Source: Pseudomonas sp. LS44 (GTDB lineage Bacteria; Pseudomonadota; Gammaproteobacteria; Pseudomonadales; Pseudomonadaceae). From it: 64,000 nt of DNA. The stretch covers positions 558,001 to 622,000 of the forward strand of contig NZ_CP102830.1 in assembly GCF_024730785.1 (NCBI RefSeq), written 5' to 3'. Made by a program: the position numbers and the translations under genes. Each line of letters opens with the position of its first letter. The stretch's first letter is position 1. Shown here one piece after another: positions 1 to 8,704 of the stretch. The notes below the pieces were generated by a model. The model saw only the letters and a program-made list of their open reading frames with translations. It was not told where the DNA came from and searched no databases.

Positions 1-30
1 CCTGAGCGCCGCGCAGGAGATCTCGTGACT

Positions 31-120
31 CCCCTCTCCCACTTGTGGGAGAGGGGCTGGGGGAGAGGGTTTCAGCCAAGCATCCCTCTCCCTAGCCCTC
101 TCCCGTAAACGGGAGAGGGA
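31..120. repeat. CTCTCCC-type palindromic intergenic repeat, copy 1
   Basis: Two hairpins lie side by side. The first has arms CCCCTCTCCC and GGGAGAGGGG at 31-56. The second has arms CCCTCTCCC and GGGAGAGGG around the loop GTAAAC at 96-119. The same design returns at 34728-34855 and 62950-63060, so this is a dispersed family in this genome. It lies just past the stop codon of msrA. It may act on the msrA transcript end, but nothing here shows that. Confidence 0.7.
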
Positions 121-148
121 GCACCGCGATTTCTACGTCACTCCAACC

Positions 149-793
149 CTATGGCAGGCACACGCCGGTCCCGCTCAGCCCGCAATAGCCGCCGGGATTC
201 TTCGCCAGATACTGCTGGTGGTACGCCTCGGCGTAATAGAACGTTGGCGCAGCGGCGATTTCGCTGGTGATCGTGCCGTAGCCGGACTTCTCCAGTTGGC
301 CCTGGTACAGGCTGCGGCTGACTTCGGCGGCGACCAGTTGCTCGGGGCCGTAGCAGTAGATCGCCGAGCGGTATTGGCTGCCGACATCGTTGCCCTGGCG
401 CATGCCCTGAGTCGGGTTATGCACTTCCCAGAACACCTTGAGCAATTGCTCGTAGCTGATCAGCTGTGGATCGAACACCACTAGCACCACCTCGGTGTGA
501 CCGGTCAAACCCGAGCAGGTTTCCTCGTAGGTCGGGTTGGGGGTGGAGCCACCGGCGTAGCCGACCGCCGTGCTCCAGACACCGGGCAATTGCCAGAAGC
601 GCCGTTCAGCGCCCCAGAAACAGCCCAAGCCGAAGACCGCCTGCTGCAAACCCTCGGGGAAGGGGCCTTGCAGCGGATTGCCGTTGACGTAGTGACGTTC
701 GGGCACCGGCAGCGGTGTGGCGCGGCCCGGCAGAGCCTGCTCGGCGCTGGGCAGGTCGGTTTTGTGAACGAGTATTTGCGAGCGTAGAACCAT
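149..793 (-). CDS. msrA: peptide-methionine (S)-S-oxide reductase
   Basis: This 214-residue cytosolic enzyme reduces methionine S-sulfoxide in proteins and free methionine, using thioredoxin as final reductant. The MsrA active-site motif GCFWG is present with its nucleophilic cysteine at about residue 58. The C-terminal tail carries two further cysteines (about 203 and 212) that would recycle the enzyme through disulfides. The frame stays open upstream to 901, but the ATG at 793 is preceded by GGAGGAAACC and gives a normal-length MsrA, so the longer start is rejected. The neighbour upstream on the same strand is the PAS-GGDEF-EAL gene, the same order as PA5018-PA5017 in P. aeruginosa. Confidence 0.95.
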   Translation of the reverse strand: MVLRSQILVHKTDLPSAEQALPGRATPLPVPERHYVNGNPLQGPFPEGLQQAVFGLGCFWGAERRFWQLPGVWSTAVGYAGGSTPNPTYEETCSGLTGHTEVVLVVFDPQLISYEQLLKVFWEVHNPTQGMRQGNDVGSQYRSAIYCYGPEQLVAAEVSRSLYQGQLEKSGYGTITSEIAAAPTFYYAEAYHQQYLAKNPGGYCGLSGTGVCLP

Positions 794-866
794 GAGGGTT
801 TCCTCCGCTGGGCGGCTGTCGGCATAGCCTAACGCCGATGCGGGTTGAAAAGAGGGCGGCCTGACT

Positions 867-1011
867 AAGAACCTGTCTACGATCTGCTGCGCGTCGGTCA
901 AACTGCGTTGAAAACGGCTTCGGAATGCTCATTTACAACTCCTAAACTCCGCTTCCTCAGCCGTTTTCGCCTTGTTTGACTCTAGCTCGCGCGATCGTAA
1001 ACAGGCTCTAA
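867..1011. repeat. MITE-like palindromic element
   Basis: This segment of about 145 bp is bounded by imperfect terminal inverted repeats. The left end reads AAGAACCTGTCTACGATC and the right end, on the other strand, reads TTAGAGCCTGTTTACGATC. Inner parts are also partly complementary (GTTGAAAACGGCTTCGGAAT against CTTCCTCAGCCGTTTTCGCC), so the whole unit could fold into one long hairpin. It carries no gene. It sits between msrA and the c-di-GMP gene. I recall similar sequences between genes in other Pseudomonas genomes, but could not verify that here. Confidence 0.6.
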
Positions 1012-1034
1012 GAGATGGTGGCGCTGGCGGGAAA

Positions 1035-3158
1035 TTACAGGGGGCGGGGGTTATTGCGGCAGGGATAGCGGCGCAGATGCTCGATCAATACCGTCCCCGG
1101 AATGGGTTTGTCGAACAGGAAGCCCTGGCCGATATCGCACTGGTGGCGGCGCAGGAAGGCCAGTTGCGCGGCGCTTTCGATGCCCTCGGCGACCACGGTG
1201 AGCTTGAGGTTGTGGGCCATGGCGATTACCGCCGAGGTGATCTCCATGTCGTCCTGATTGTCGGGGATATCCTTGATGAAGCTGCGATCGATCTTGATCA
1301 CATCGATGGGGAATTTCTTCAGGTAGCTGAGCGACGAGTAGCCGGTACCGAAGTCGTCCATCGCCAGCGACAGGCCGAGCTTCTTCAGGCGGCTGAGCTG
1401 CTCGCGGGTGTCTTCGGTGGCTTCCAGCAGCAGGCTTTCGGTCAGCTCCAGTTCGAGCAGCTTGGCCGGCAATTGTTCCTCATCGAGGATTGCGGCGATA
1501 GAGCCGACCAGGTCGGGGTCGGAGAACTGCTTGGGCGACAGGTTGATCGCCACCAGCAGATCGCCGAGGCCCAGCGCGCTGAGTTGCTTGCTCATCCGGC
1601 AGGCCTGGCGCGCCACCCATTTGCCGATCGGAATGATCAGTCCGGTGTCCTCGGCGACGCCGATGAAATGTTCCGGCGGAATCATGCCCTTGTCCGGATG
1701 ATTCCAGCGCAGCAGCGCCTCCATCCCGAGCAGTTGGCCGCTGCGCAGGCACAGCTTGGGCTGGTAGAAAACTTCCAGTTCGTTCTGCGTCAAGGCGCGG
1801 CGCAGGTTGCTCTCGACGAACAGCTTGTAGCTGGCTTCGGCGTTGAGCGCCTCGGTGAAGGTCTGCGCTTGATGTTTGCCATTGGCCTTGGCTTTGTGCA
1901 GGGCCAGGCCGGCGTGCTTCATCAGGGTTTGCGGGTCCTGGCCATGCAACGGCGCACAGGCCAGGCCGATCGAGCCGGTGACGTTGATCAGCTGGTTGTC
2001 GACGAACAGCGGCTTGTCGAGGGTGTGCAGGATCTGTCCGGCAAGCGCCTGGGCGCTGAGCATGTCGGTGTCGTCGAGCAGCACGGCGAATTCGTTGCTG
2101 GCAAAGCGCGCCAGGGTGTTGTTGCTGCCCAGGCTGTTGCGCAGGCGCTTGGCCAGACTGACCAGCAGCTTGTCGCCGGTCTGGTGGCCGAGGCTGTCGT
2201 TGATCCGTTTGAAGTTGTCGATATCAACCAACAGCAGGCTGAACGGCTGGTCGGCGCTGCGCGCGAAGCGCTGCTCGAGGCTGCGGATGAACGCCGGTCG
2301 GTTACCCAAGCGGGTCAGGTTGTCGGTGTAGGCGAGCCGCTCGATACGCTGCTGGGCCAGCTTGTTGTCGGTGATGTCTTCATAGATGCCGATGTAGTGG
2401 GTCAGCTCGCCCTGGTCGTCATGCACCTTGGAAAACGACAATTGGCCCCAGTACGGGTCGAGGTTCTTGCGGCGGCTGCGGAACTCGCCTTGCCAGCTGC
2501 TGTGCTCGGCCAGCCCGGACTGCGCATCGAAGAGGATGTCGCTGAGATTTTCCAGCGCCGACAGCTCGGACAGGCGCCGCCCCTGGACTTCTTCGACGCC
2601 ATACAGGGTGATCGCAGTGAAACTCGGGTTGACGTATTCGACCCGCCCGTCGCGGTCGACCAGCATGAAAGCGCTGGCGCTCTGCTCCACGGCGCGCTGG
2701 AACAGGTGCTGTGCGGCTACCGCTTCGATCAGCGGCTGGATGGGCGGTGGGAGGGGCTGGGGTGGCGCATCGGCGGAGAGCAGATAGCCACGCAACAGCT
2801 GGCGGCCATGCTGCTTGAACGACTCGCCCAGCTCCAGCAGATGCAGAGCACCTTGCGGGGCATGCAGGGTGTAGCGGACCAGGTAATGCCCCTGGGCGTC
2901 GAGTTGTTGCTGGATGCTGTCGTGCAGGTGATAGCGCGCCTGCGGCTCCATGAGGCTGGCATAGGGTGAGGCGGTCAGACTGCAGAGCTCGGAGGCAGCG
3001 AGGCCAAATTGGCGTTCGCAGGCGGAATCGAGGAAAAGCAGGGCCCAACTGGCCTCATTGAGGCGTTCGAAACGCAGCATCCCCAGTCGCGACGGGACTG
3101 GCAACTGCGTCACAACCTCGGTCGCCGCTCGGCTGACGACATCGGTATGGCTTTTCAT
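1035..3158 (-). CDS. dipA: PAS-GGDEF-EAL protein, probable c-di-GMP phosphodiesterase (DipA-like)
   Basis: This protein of about 707 residues probably hydrolyses c-di-GMP. Order of domains: a PAS-like segment in the first 150 residues, a clearer PAS domain near 155-270, GGDEF near 280-445, and EAL near 455-700. The GGDEF signature is degenerate (ASNEF at 353-357), so cyclase activity is unlikely. The EAL domain keeps EALLRW (Glu480), DDFGTG (Asp601, Asp602), KIDRSF, AEGIE and QGF.F.KP, so phosphodiesterase activity is expected. No transmembrane segment is evident. Its position between msrA and aceF matches P. aeruginosa PA5017 (DipA), which I recall as longer. The start is uncertain: ATG 3158 was chosen, but an in-frame GTG at 3176 is possible and neither has a strong ribosome site. 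Confidence 0.85.
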   Translation of the reverse strand: MKSHTDVVSRAATEVVTQLPVPSRLGMLRFERLNEASWALLFLDSACERQFGLAASELCSLTASPYASLMEPQARYHLHDSIQQQLDAQGHYLVRYTLHAPQGALHLLELGESFKQHGRQLLRGYLLSADAPPQPLPPPIQPLIEAVAAQHLFQRAVEQSASAFMLVDRDGRVEYVNPSFTAITLYGVEEVQGRRLSELSALENLSDILFDAQSGLAEHSSWQGEFRSRRKNLDPYWGQLSFSKVHDDQGELTHYIGIYEDITDNKLAQQRIERLAYTDNLTRLGNRPAFIRSLEQRFARSADQPFSLLLVDIDNFKRINDSLGHQTGDKLLVSLAKRLRNSLGSNNTLARFASNEFAVLLDDTDMLSAQALAGQILHTLDKPLFVDNQLINVTGSIGLACAPLHGQDPQTLMKHAGLALHKAKANGKHQAQTFTEALNAEASYKLFVESNLRRALTQNELEVFYQPKLCLRSGQLLGMEALLRWNHPDKGMIPPEHFIGVAEDTGLIIPIGKWVARQACRMSKQLSALGLGDLLVAINLSPKQFSDPDLVGSIAAILDEEQLPAKLLELELTESLLLEATEDTREQLSRLKKLGLSLAMDDFGTGYSSLSYLKKFPIDVIKIDRSFIKDIPDNQDDMEITSAVIAMAHNLKLTVVAEGIESAAQLAFLRRHQCDIGQGFLFDKPIPGTVLIEHLRRYPCRNNPRPL

Positions 3159-3233
3159 CAGGTGGCAGGCATCCACTATGCTGGCCGAAACTCGGGTTCA
3201 GGCCCACTTCTTAGCGTTCCGCAAGGGTGCATC

Positions 3234-3779
3234 ATGTCATTGAGACATACAAGAAAACTCAGCGTTGTCACGTTATTGGCCGCCTTGTTCGCCCAGGCGC
3301 CGTTACCCGCCGCCGAAGCGCCGGCAGCCGACCAGCCCGCCAGCCTGCGCGGCGCAGAGCAAGGCCGCTACCTGGCGGAATTGAAGCGCCTGTATCAGAC
3401 CAACGATGAACGCAAGGCGCTGCTCGCCCACTGTAATCAGCTGCTCAGCACCTATGCCCTGCGCGCCGGCTACCAGCTCGGCCAGAGCCAGCGCCAGGAT
3501 CTGCTCTATCAGCTGAGTGTCAGCGGCCCCGGCGAATTGTTGGTGCGCGAAGAAACTCGCGCTCAGCAGGGCACTGCATTGGCGGTGCGCAATCAGCGGG
3601 TCGCGGTGTTTGGCGTCGATCCGTACATCCACTACGAATGCCCGAACAACGGCTTGACCTGCGAGCTGCGTAATCCGCTGGACGGCAGCGCGTTGGTGAC
3701 CATCGTGCGCGATCACGGTGGCGCCGAAGAGCTGGCCAAGGCGGTGAGCTTCCTGATCCGTAACGTGCAGAAGAACTGA
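3234..3779 (+). CDS. small exported protein of unknown function
   Basis: The product is 181 residues. It begins with a signal peptide: a basic start (SLRHTRK), a hydrophobic core, and an Ala-rich cleavage region near residues 24-30 (LPAAEA). The mature part has a cysteine near the middle and a YECPN..LTCELRNP stretch with two cysteines near the C-terminus, so a disulfide in the periplasm is possible. No enzyme motif was recognised. The ATG at 3234 follows AAGGGTG at a fair distance. The frame is open further upstream, but that part overlaps the divergent dipA gene and lacks a signal peptide. The gene is divergent from dipA with about 75 bp between starts and convergent with aceF. Function is not assigned. 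Confidence 0.75.
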   Translation: MSLRHTRKLSVVTLLAALFAQAPLPAAEAPAADQPASLRGAEQGRYLAELKRLYQTNDERKALLAHCNQLLSTYALRAGYQLGQSQRQDLLYQLSVSGPGELLVREETRAQQGTALAVRNQRVAVFGVDPYIHYECPNNGLTCELRNPLDGSALVTIVRDHGGAEELAKAVSFLIRNVQKN

Positions 3780-3871
3780 GGCGCGGTCCCAGGCAGTGGA
3801 TAAAAAAGGCTATGTCCCAGTTACCTGTTGGGACGTGCAGGCCAACTAGGCGATGTTTGGGGCGATGATTC

Positions 3872-3976
3872 GTAGGGTGGGTTAGCCGTAGGCGTAACCC
3901 ACCGAGCAGGCTGGACGCCGCTGTCCAATATGACGCCGCTGGTGGGTTACGCCGCTGTGCGGCTAACCCACCCTAC
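3872..3976. repeat. GTAGGGTGGGTTAG palindromic intergenic repeat
   Basis: The outer arms GTAGGGTGGGTTAGCCG and CGGCTAACCCACCCTAC form a perfect 17-bp inverted repeat. Inside them lie two further GTGGGTTA/TAACCCAC arms, so the unit is a nested palindrome of about 105 bp. It lies in the 301-bp gap between the exported protein gene and aceF. Upstream of it, GTCCCA/TGGGAC near 3814-3834 can form a small stem. No gene was found in this gap. Confidence 0.7.
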
Positions 3977-4013
3977 AAAAGCGGTACGCAACATTTAACG
4001 GGTACATAGCTAT

Positions 4014-4038
4014 AAAAAAACCCCGCCAAGCGGCGGGG
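4014..4038 (-). terminator. Rho-independent terminator of aceEF
   Basis: On the minus strand the stem CCCCGCC / GGCGGGG (loop of four bases) is followed by seven T residues. It starts 43 bp after the aceF stop codon and fits termination of the aceE-aceF transcript. Confidence 0.85.
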
Positions 4039-4080
4039 TTGAGGACGAGCGTGGCATGCTCGATTGGGAAAGCGTAAGCC

Positions 4081-5751
4081 TTACAGCAGCAGCGTGCGGA
4101 TGTCGCCGAGCACTTCGCCGAGGCGCTTGGTGAAGCGTGCGGCGGCGGCACCGTTGATCACCCGGTGGTCGTAGGACAGCGACAGCGGCAGCATCAGCTT
4201 GGGTTGGAAGGCTTTACCGTCCCACACCGGCTGGATGGTCGCCTTGCTGACCCCGAGGATCGCCACTTCCGGCGCGTTGACGATCGGCGTGAAGCCGGTG
4301 CCGCCAATGTGGCCGAGGCTGGAGATGGTGAAGCAGGCGCCTTGCATGGCATCCGGCGAGAGCTTCTTGGTGCGCGCTTTCTCCGCCAGTTCGGCCGCCT
4401 CAGCCGCCAGCTGCAGCAAACTCTTCTGGTCGACGTTGCGGATCACCGGTACCAGCAAGCCGTCCGGGGTGTCCACGGCGAAGCCGAGGTGCACGTACTT
4501 CTTGCGGATCAGCGCCTTGCCCGACGGCGCCAGCGAACTGTTGAAGTCCGGCAGCTCCTTGAGCAGGTGCGCGCAAGCCTTGAGCAGCAGCGGCAGCACG
4601 GTGAGCTTGACCCCGGCTTTCTCCGCCACCGCCTTCTGCGCCACGCGGAAAGCTTCCAGCTCGGTGATGTCGGCCGAGTCGAATTGGGTCACGTGCGGCA
4701 CGTTGAGCCAGCTGCGATGCAGGTTGGCGGCGCCGACCTGCATCAGACGGGTCATCGGCACTTCTTCGATTTCGCCGAACTTGCTGAAGTCGACCGCCGG
4801 TACGGGCGGGATGCCGGCACCGCCAGACGCAGCGGCGGGTGCGGCCTTGGCCTGCTGCATCATCGCCTTGACGTAGACCTGCACATCTTCCTTGAGGACG
4901 CGGCCTTTCGGCCCGGAACCGTTGATTGCCTCCAGCTCGACGCCGAACTCGCGCGCCAGCAGGCGTACGGCTGGCCCTGCATGCACCTTGTTGCCTGGGC
5001 GGACAGGGGCGCCAGCGACCTTGGCCGCAGCTGCCGCCAGAGACGCGATGGCGCTGACTTCGGCGGCAACGGCTGGGTGAGCGCCGGCTGGCACCTTGTG
5101 CACGTCGCTGGCAACAGCCGGCGTAGCAGCAGCTGGTGCAGTGGCGGGTGCTGGAGCCGCACCGGTTATTTTCAGTTTGAGAATCAGGTCACCGGTGCCG
5201 ACTTCGTCGTCCAGTTTCACGCTTAGGCTTTCCACCACACCGGCAGCCGGCGAGGGGATTTCCATGCTGGCCTTGTCCGACTCGAGAGTCAGTAGGCTTT
5301 GCTCGGCCTCGATGCGGTCGCCTGCCTTGACGAACAGCTCGATGACCTTGGCCTTGCCGGCCGAACCGATGTCCGGCACATGGATGTCCTGCACCTGCTC
5401 ACTGGCGGCGACCGGTGCAGCCGCTGGCGCTGGGGCTGCCGGCGCGGCTGCCTCGGGGGCGGCTGGGGCAGGTGCCGCTGCCGCTGGTGTCGCGGCCGGA
5501 GTCTCGGCAGCGGCGGCGCCTTCGACTTCCAGCTCGAGCAGCTCGTCGCCCTCTTTCAGGCGATCGCCGAGTTTGACCTTGAGGCTCTTGATCACTCCGG
5601 CCTTGGGAGCCGGGATTTCCATGCTGGCCTTGTCCGACTCGAGGGTCAGCAGGCTCTGGTCGGCCTCGATACGGTCGCCGACCTTGACGAACAACTCGAT
5701 AACTTCACCCTCACCGCTGCCGATGTCGGGTACGCGAATCAATTCACTCAC
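4081..5751 (-). CDS. aceF: dihydrolipoyllysine acetyltransferase, pyruvate dehydrogenase E2
   Basis: AceF is the 556-residue core of pyruvate dehydrogenase. It passes the acetyl group from the E1 product to CoA. Two lipoyl domains are visible, each with the ESDKASMEIP site (lysines 41 and 160), joined by Ala/Pro-rich linkers. A peripheral-subunit-binding domain follows (GPAVRLLAREFG...GPKGRVLKEDV). The C-terminal catalytic domain ends with DHRVINGA, which holds the active-site His and Asp/Asn region. Two lipoyl domains match the P. aeruginosa form, whereas E. coli has three. The start is a GTG at 5751, preceded by AAGGAG. The ORF runs open further upstream, but that part lies inside aceE. It follows aceE by 11 bp and is clearly in the same operon. 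Confidence 0.97.
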   Translation of the reverse strand: MSELIRVPDIGSGEGEVIELFVKVGDRIEADQSLLTLESDKASMEIPAPKAGVIKSLKVKLGDRLKEGDELLELEVEGAAAAETPAATPAAAAPAPAAPEAAAPAAPAPAAAPVAASEQVQDIHVPDIGSAGKAKVIELFVKAGDRIEAEQSLLTLESDKASMEIPSPAAGVVESLSVKLDDEVGTGDLILKLKITGAAPAPATAPAAATPAVASDVHKVPAGAHPAVAAEVSAIASLAAAAAKVAGAPVRPGNKVHAGPAVRLLAREFGVELEAINGSGPKGRVLKEDVQVYVKAMMQQAKAAPAAASGGAGIPPVPAVDFSKFGEIEEVPMTRLMQVGAANLHRSWLNVPHVTQFDSADITELEAFRVAQKAVAEKAGVKLTVLPLLLKACAHLLKELPDFNSSLAPSGKALIRKKYVHLGFAVDTPDGLLVPVIRNVDQKSLLQLAAEAAELAEKARTKKLSPDAMQGACFTISSLGHIGGTGFTPIVNAPEVAILGVSKATIQPVWDGKAFQPKLMLPLSLSYDHRVINGAAAARFTKRLGEVLGDIRTLLL

Positions 5752-5762
5752 AGTGCGTCTCC

Positions 5763-8408
5763 TTAGCAGTCCAGTGGGTTGAGTTTTTCTGGGTTGATGC
5801 CGAACTTGGCGATGGCCTCGGCCACCACTTTCGGTTCGATCTCGCCACGGTCGGCGAGCGCTTCCAGGGCCGCCAGGACAACCCAGTTGCGGTCCACTTC
5901 GAAGAAGTGGCGCAGCTTCTTGCGGCTGTCGCTGCGGCCGAAGCCGTCGGTGCCGAGGACTTTGAATTCCTTGCTCGGAACCCACTGGCGAATCTGTTCG
6001 GCGAACAGTTTCATATAGTCGGTGGAGGCAATGACCGGGCCTTTACGGCCGCTCAGGCATTGCTCGACGTAGCTCTGCTGCGGTTTGTGCTCCGGATGCA
6101 GGCGGTTGTGTCGCTCGATGGCCAGTCCTTCGCGGCGCAGTTCGTTGAAGCTGGTGACACTCCAGACGTCGGCGGCGACGTTGAACTCGTCACGGAGGAT
6201 CTTCGCCGCCTCGCGGACCTCGCGCAGGATGGTGCCGGAGCCGAGCAGTTGCACGTGGTGGGCGGCGTCGCGCTTGTCTTCTTCGAGCAGGTACATGCCC
6301 TTAATGATGCCGTTCTCGACACCGTCCGGCATGGCCGGCTGCTGATAGGACTCGTTCATCACGGTGATGTAGTAGAAAACGTCCTGCTGCTGCTCGGTCA
6401 TCTTCTTCATGCCGTCCTGAATGATCACCGCCAGCTCATAGCCGTAGGTTGGATCGAAGGTGCGGCAGTTGGGGATGGTTGCGGCGAGCATGTGGCTGTG
6501 GCCGTCTTCGTGTTGCAGGCCTTCGCCGTTGAGCGTGGTACGCCCGGCGGTGCCGCCGATCAGGAAGCCGCGGGTGCGGCTGTCGCCAGCGGCCCAGGCC
6601 AGGTCGCCGATGCGCTGGAAGCCGAACATCGAGTAGAAAATGTAGAACGGCAGCATCGGTTGATTGTGGCTGGAGTACGAAGTACCGGCCGCGATGAAGG
6701 AGCTCATGGCACCGGCTTCGTTGATGCCTTCCTCGAGGATCTGCCCCTTCTTGTCTTCGCGGTAGAACATCACCTGGTCTTTATCCACCGGCTCGTAGAG
6801 CTGGCCGACCGAGGAGTAGATGCCGAGCTGACGGAACATGCCTTCCATGCCGAAGGTGCGCGCTTCGTCCGGGATGATCGGCACGATGCGCTGGCCGATT
6901 TCCTTGTCCTTGACCAGCTGCGCGAGGATGCGCACGAAGGCCATGGTGGTGGAGATTTCGCGGTCGCCGGAGCCGTCGAGGATGGCTTTGAGGGTTTCCA
7001 GCGGCGGTGTCGGGATGCTGATGCTCTTGGCGCGGCGCTGCGGCACGAAGCCGCCCAGCGCTGTGCGGCGCTCGCTCAGGTAGCGGGCTTCGGCGCTACC
7101 TTCTTCCGGCCTGAGGAACGGCAGGTTTTCCAGCTCTTCGTCCCTGACCGGAATGTCGAAGCGGTCGCGGAACTGCTTCAGGCTGTCGACATCGACCTTC
7201 TTGGTGTTGTGCGCGGTGTTCTTCGCCTCGCCGGCCCCGGTGCCATAACCCTTGACGGTCTTGGCCAGGATCACGGTCGGCTGCTCTTTGTGGTTGACCG
7301 CCTGGTGGTAGGCCGCATAGACCTTGTACGGGTCGTGGCCGCCACGGTTGAGCTTCCAGATCTCGTCGTCGGAGAGGTCCTTGACCATCTCCTTGAGCTC
7401 CGGCGAGTTGAAGAAGTGCTCACGGACGAACGCGCCGTCCTTGGCCTTGTAGTTCTGGTACTCGCCGTCGATCACTTCGTCCATGCGGCGTTGCAGGATG
7501 CCGTCGACGTCCTTGGCCAGCAGTGGGTCCCAGAAACGGCCCCAGACCACTTTGTTGACGTTCCAGCCACCGCCACGGAACACGCCTTCGAGTTCCTGGA
7601 TGATCTTGCCGTTGCCGCGTACCGGGCCGTCGAGGCGCTGCAGGTTGCAGTTGATGACGAAGATCAGGTTGTCGAGTTTCTCGCGGCCAGCCAGGGAGAT
7701 CGCACCGAGCGATTCCGGCTCGTCGCACTCGCCGTCGCCCATGAAACACCAGACCTTCTGCTTGCCGGCCGGGATAAAGCCGCGGGCCTCCAGGTACTTC
7801 ATAAAGCGCGCCTGGTAGATCGCCTGGATCGGGCCAAGGCCCATCGACACGGTGGGGAACTGCCAGAAATCCGGCATCAGCCAAGGGTGCGGGTAGGACG
7901 ACAGGCCTTTGCCATCGACTTCCTGGCGGAAGTTGTTCATCTGATCTTCAGTGATGCGGCCTTCCATGAAGGCGCGGGCGTAAACGCCTGGCGATGCGTG
8001 GCCCTGGAAGAAGATCAGGTCGCCGCCGTGCTCGCTGGTCGGGGCCTGGAAGAAGTAGTTGAAGCCGATGTCATACAGCGTTGCGCTGGAGGCGAAGCTG
8101 GAGATGTGACCGCCCAAGTCGGAATCTTTCAGGTTGGTGCGCATGACCATGGCCAACGCGTTCCAGCGCACCAGCGAGCGAATGCGGCGTTCCATAAACA
8201 GGTCGCCGGGCATGCGTGCTTCGTGGCCAACCGGGATGGTGTTGCGGTACGGCGTGGTGATCGCGTAGGGCAGTTGAGTGCCGCTGCGGGTGGCCAACTC
8301 ACCCATGCGGGTCAGCAGGTAATGCGCGCGGTCTTCACCTTCGCGGTCGAGGACGGACTCCAGCGAGTCCAGCCATTCCTGGGTTTCGATGGGATCGAGA
8401 TCTTGCAT
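5763..8408 (-). CDS. aceE: pyruvate dehydrogenase E1 component, homodimeric type
   Basis: AceE is 881 residues. It is thiamine diphosphate dependent, decarboxylates pyruvate and acetylates the lipoyl groups of AceF in the cytosol. The ThDP/Mg site is seen as GDGECDEPES followed by NCNLQRLDGPV. Length and N-terminus (MQDLDPIETQEW) fit the single-chain gammaproteobacterial E1 family rather than the alpha/beta type. The ATG at 8408 is preceded by TGGAGC. The gene leads the aceE-aceF operon and is divergent from glnE. The shared region holds two palindromes that resemble HexR operators, so control by a sugar-phosphate sensor is plausible. Confidence 0.97.
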   Translation of the reverse strand: MQDLDPIETQEWLDSLESVLDREGEDRAHYLLTRMGELATRSGTQLPYAITTPYRNTIPVGHEARMPGDLFMERRIRSLVRWNALAMVMRTNLKDSDLGGHISSFASSATLYDIGFNYFFQAPTSEHGGDLIFFQGHASPGVYARAFMEGRITEDQMNNFRQEVDGKGLSSYPHPWLMPDFWQFPTVSMGLGPIQAIYQARFMKYLEARGFIPAGKQKVWCFMGDGECDEPESLGAISLAGREKLDNLIFVINCNLQRLDGPVRGNGKIIQELEGVFRGGGWNVNKVVWGRFWDPLLAKDVDGILQRRMDEVIDGEYQNYKAKDGAFVREHFFNSPELKEMVKDLSDDEIWKLNRGGHDPYKVYAAYHQAVNHKEQPTVILAKTVKGYGTGAGEAKNTAHNTKKVDVDSLKQFRDRFDIPVRDEELENLPFLRPEEGSAEARYLSERRTALGGFVPQRRAKSISIPTPPLETLKAILDGSGDREISTTMAFVRILAQLVKDKEIGQRIVPIIPDEARTFGMEGMFRQLGIYSSVGQLYEPVDKDQVMFYREDKKGQILEEGINEAGAMSSFIAAGTSYSSHNQPMLPFYIFYSMFGFQRIGDLAWAAGDSRTRGFLIGGTAGRTTLNGEGLQHEDGHSHMLAATIPNCRTFDPTYGYELAVIIQDGMKKMTEQQQDVFYYITVMNESYQQPAMPDGVENGIIKGMYLLEEDKRDAAHHVQLLGSGTILREVREAAKILRDEFNVAADVWSVTSFNELRREGLAIERHNRLHPEHKPQQSYVEQCLSGRKGPVIASTDYMKLFAEQIRQWVPSKEFKVLGTDGFGRSDSRKKLRHFFEVDRNWVVLAALEALADRGEIEPKVVAEAIAKFGINPEKLNPLDC

Positions 8409-8515
8409 GGCTTGCTCCAGGGCGGAAAGGCTTCCAGAATCGGTAGCCGAGGTTCGCAGCCGGCCTTTTGGGCGGGCGCGTGAATTCTTGGGATGACCGG
8501 GGATAGGGCCGGCTG

Positions 8516-8530
8516 TGTAGTTTTACTACA
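8516..8530. promoter_or_regulatory. HexR-like operator, site 1
   Basis: TGTAGTTTTACTACA is a perfect TGTAGT/ACTACA dyad around TTT. It resembles the remembered HexR consensus TGTARTNNNAYTACA of gammaproteobacteria. It lies about 108 bp before the aceE start and 175 bp before glnE. HexR normally senses 2-keto-3-deoxy-6-phosphogluconate. The assignment is inference from the motif only. Confidence 0.55.
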
Positions 8531-8567
8531 AATAGACGTTAATTTCAGCCCCTCTGGCACAGTCTTT

Positions 8568-8582
8568 AGTAGTAAAACTACA
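8568..8582. promoter_or_regulatory. HexR-like operator, site 2
   Basis: AGTAGTAAAACTACA is the reverse complement of site 1 with one mismatch at the outer base. The two centres are 52 bp apart, close to five helical turns, which would suit looping or cooperative binding. It is about 123 bp upstream of glnE and 160 bp upstream of aceE. Confidence 0.5.
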
Positions 8583-8704
8583 ATTTTTGCGCGGCGCGCT
8601 GCCCTGGTCATCAGGTGGACACCTATAGAAGTCAGGCGCTACGCGGGCTGCAGGCACTTCAGCAGTCCGTCAGCTGTAGCCTGTAGCCCGAAAAAGGATA
8701 GACC

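Noticed and set aside
972..2969. 665-codon plus-strand ORF antisense to the c-di-GMP gene
   Set aside because: It mirrors a well supported gene, and its composition (long Gln, Leu, Val, Ala-rich runs) is that of a high-GC antisense frame.
5907..8483. 858-codon plus-strand ORF antisense to aceE
   Set aside because: aceE has clear family motifs; the antisense frame shows none and is kept open by codon bias.
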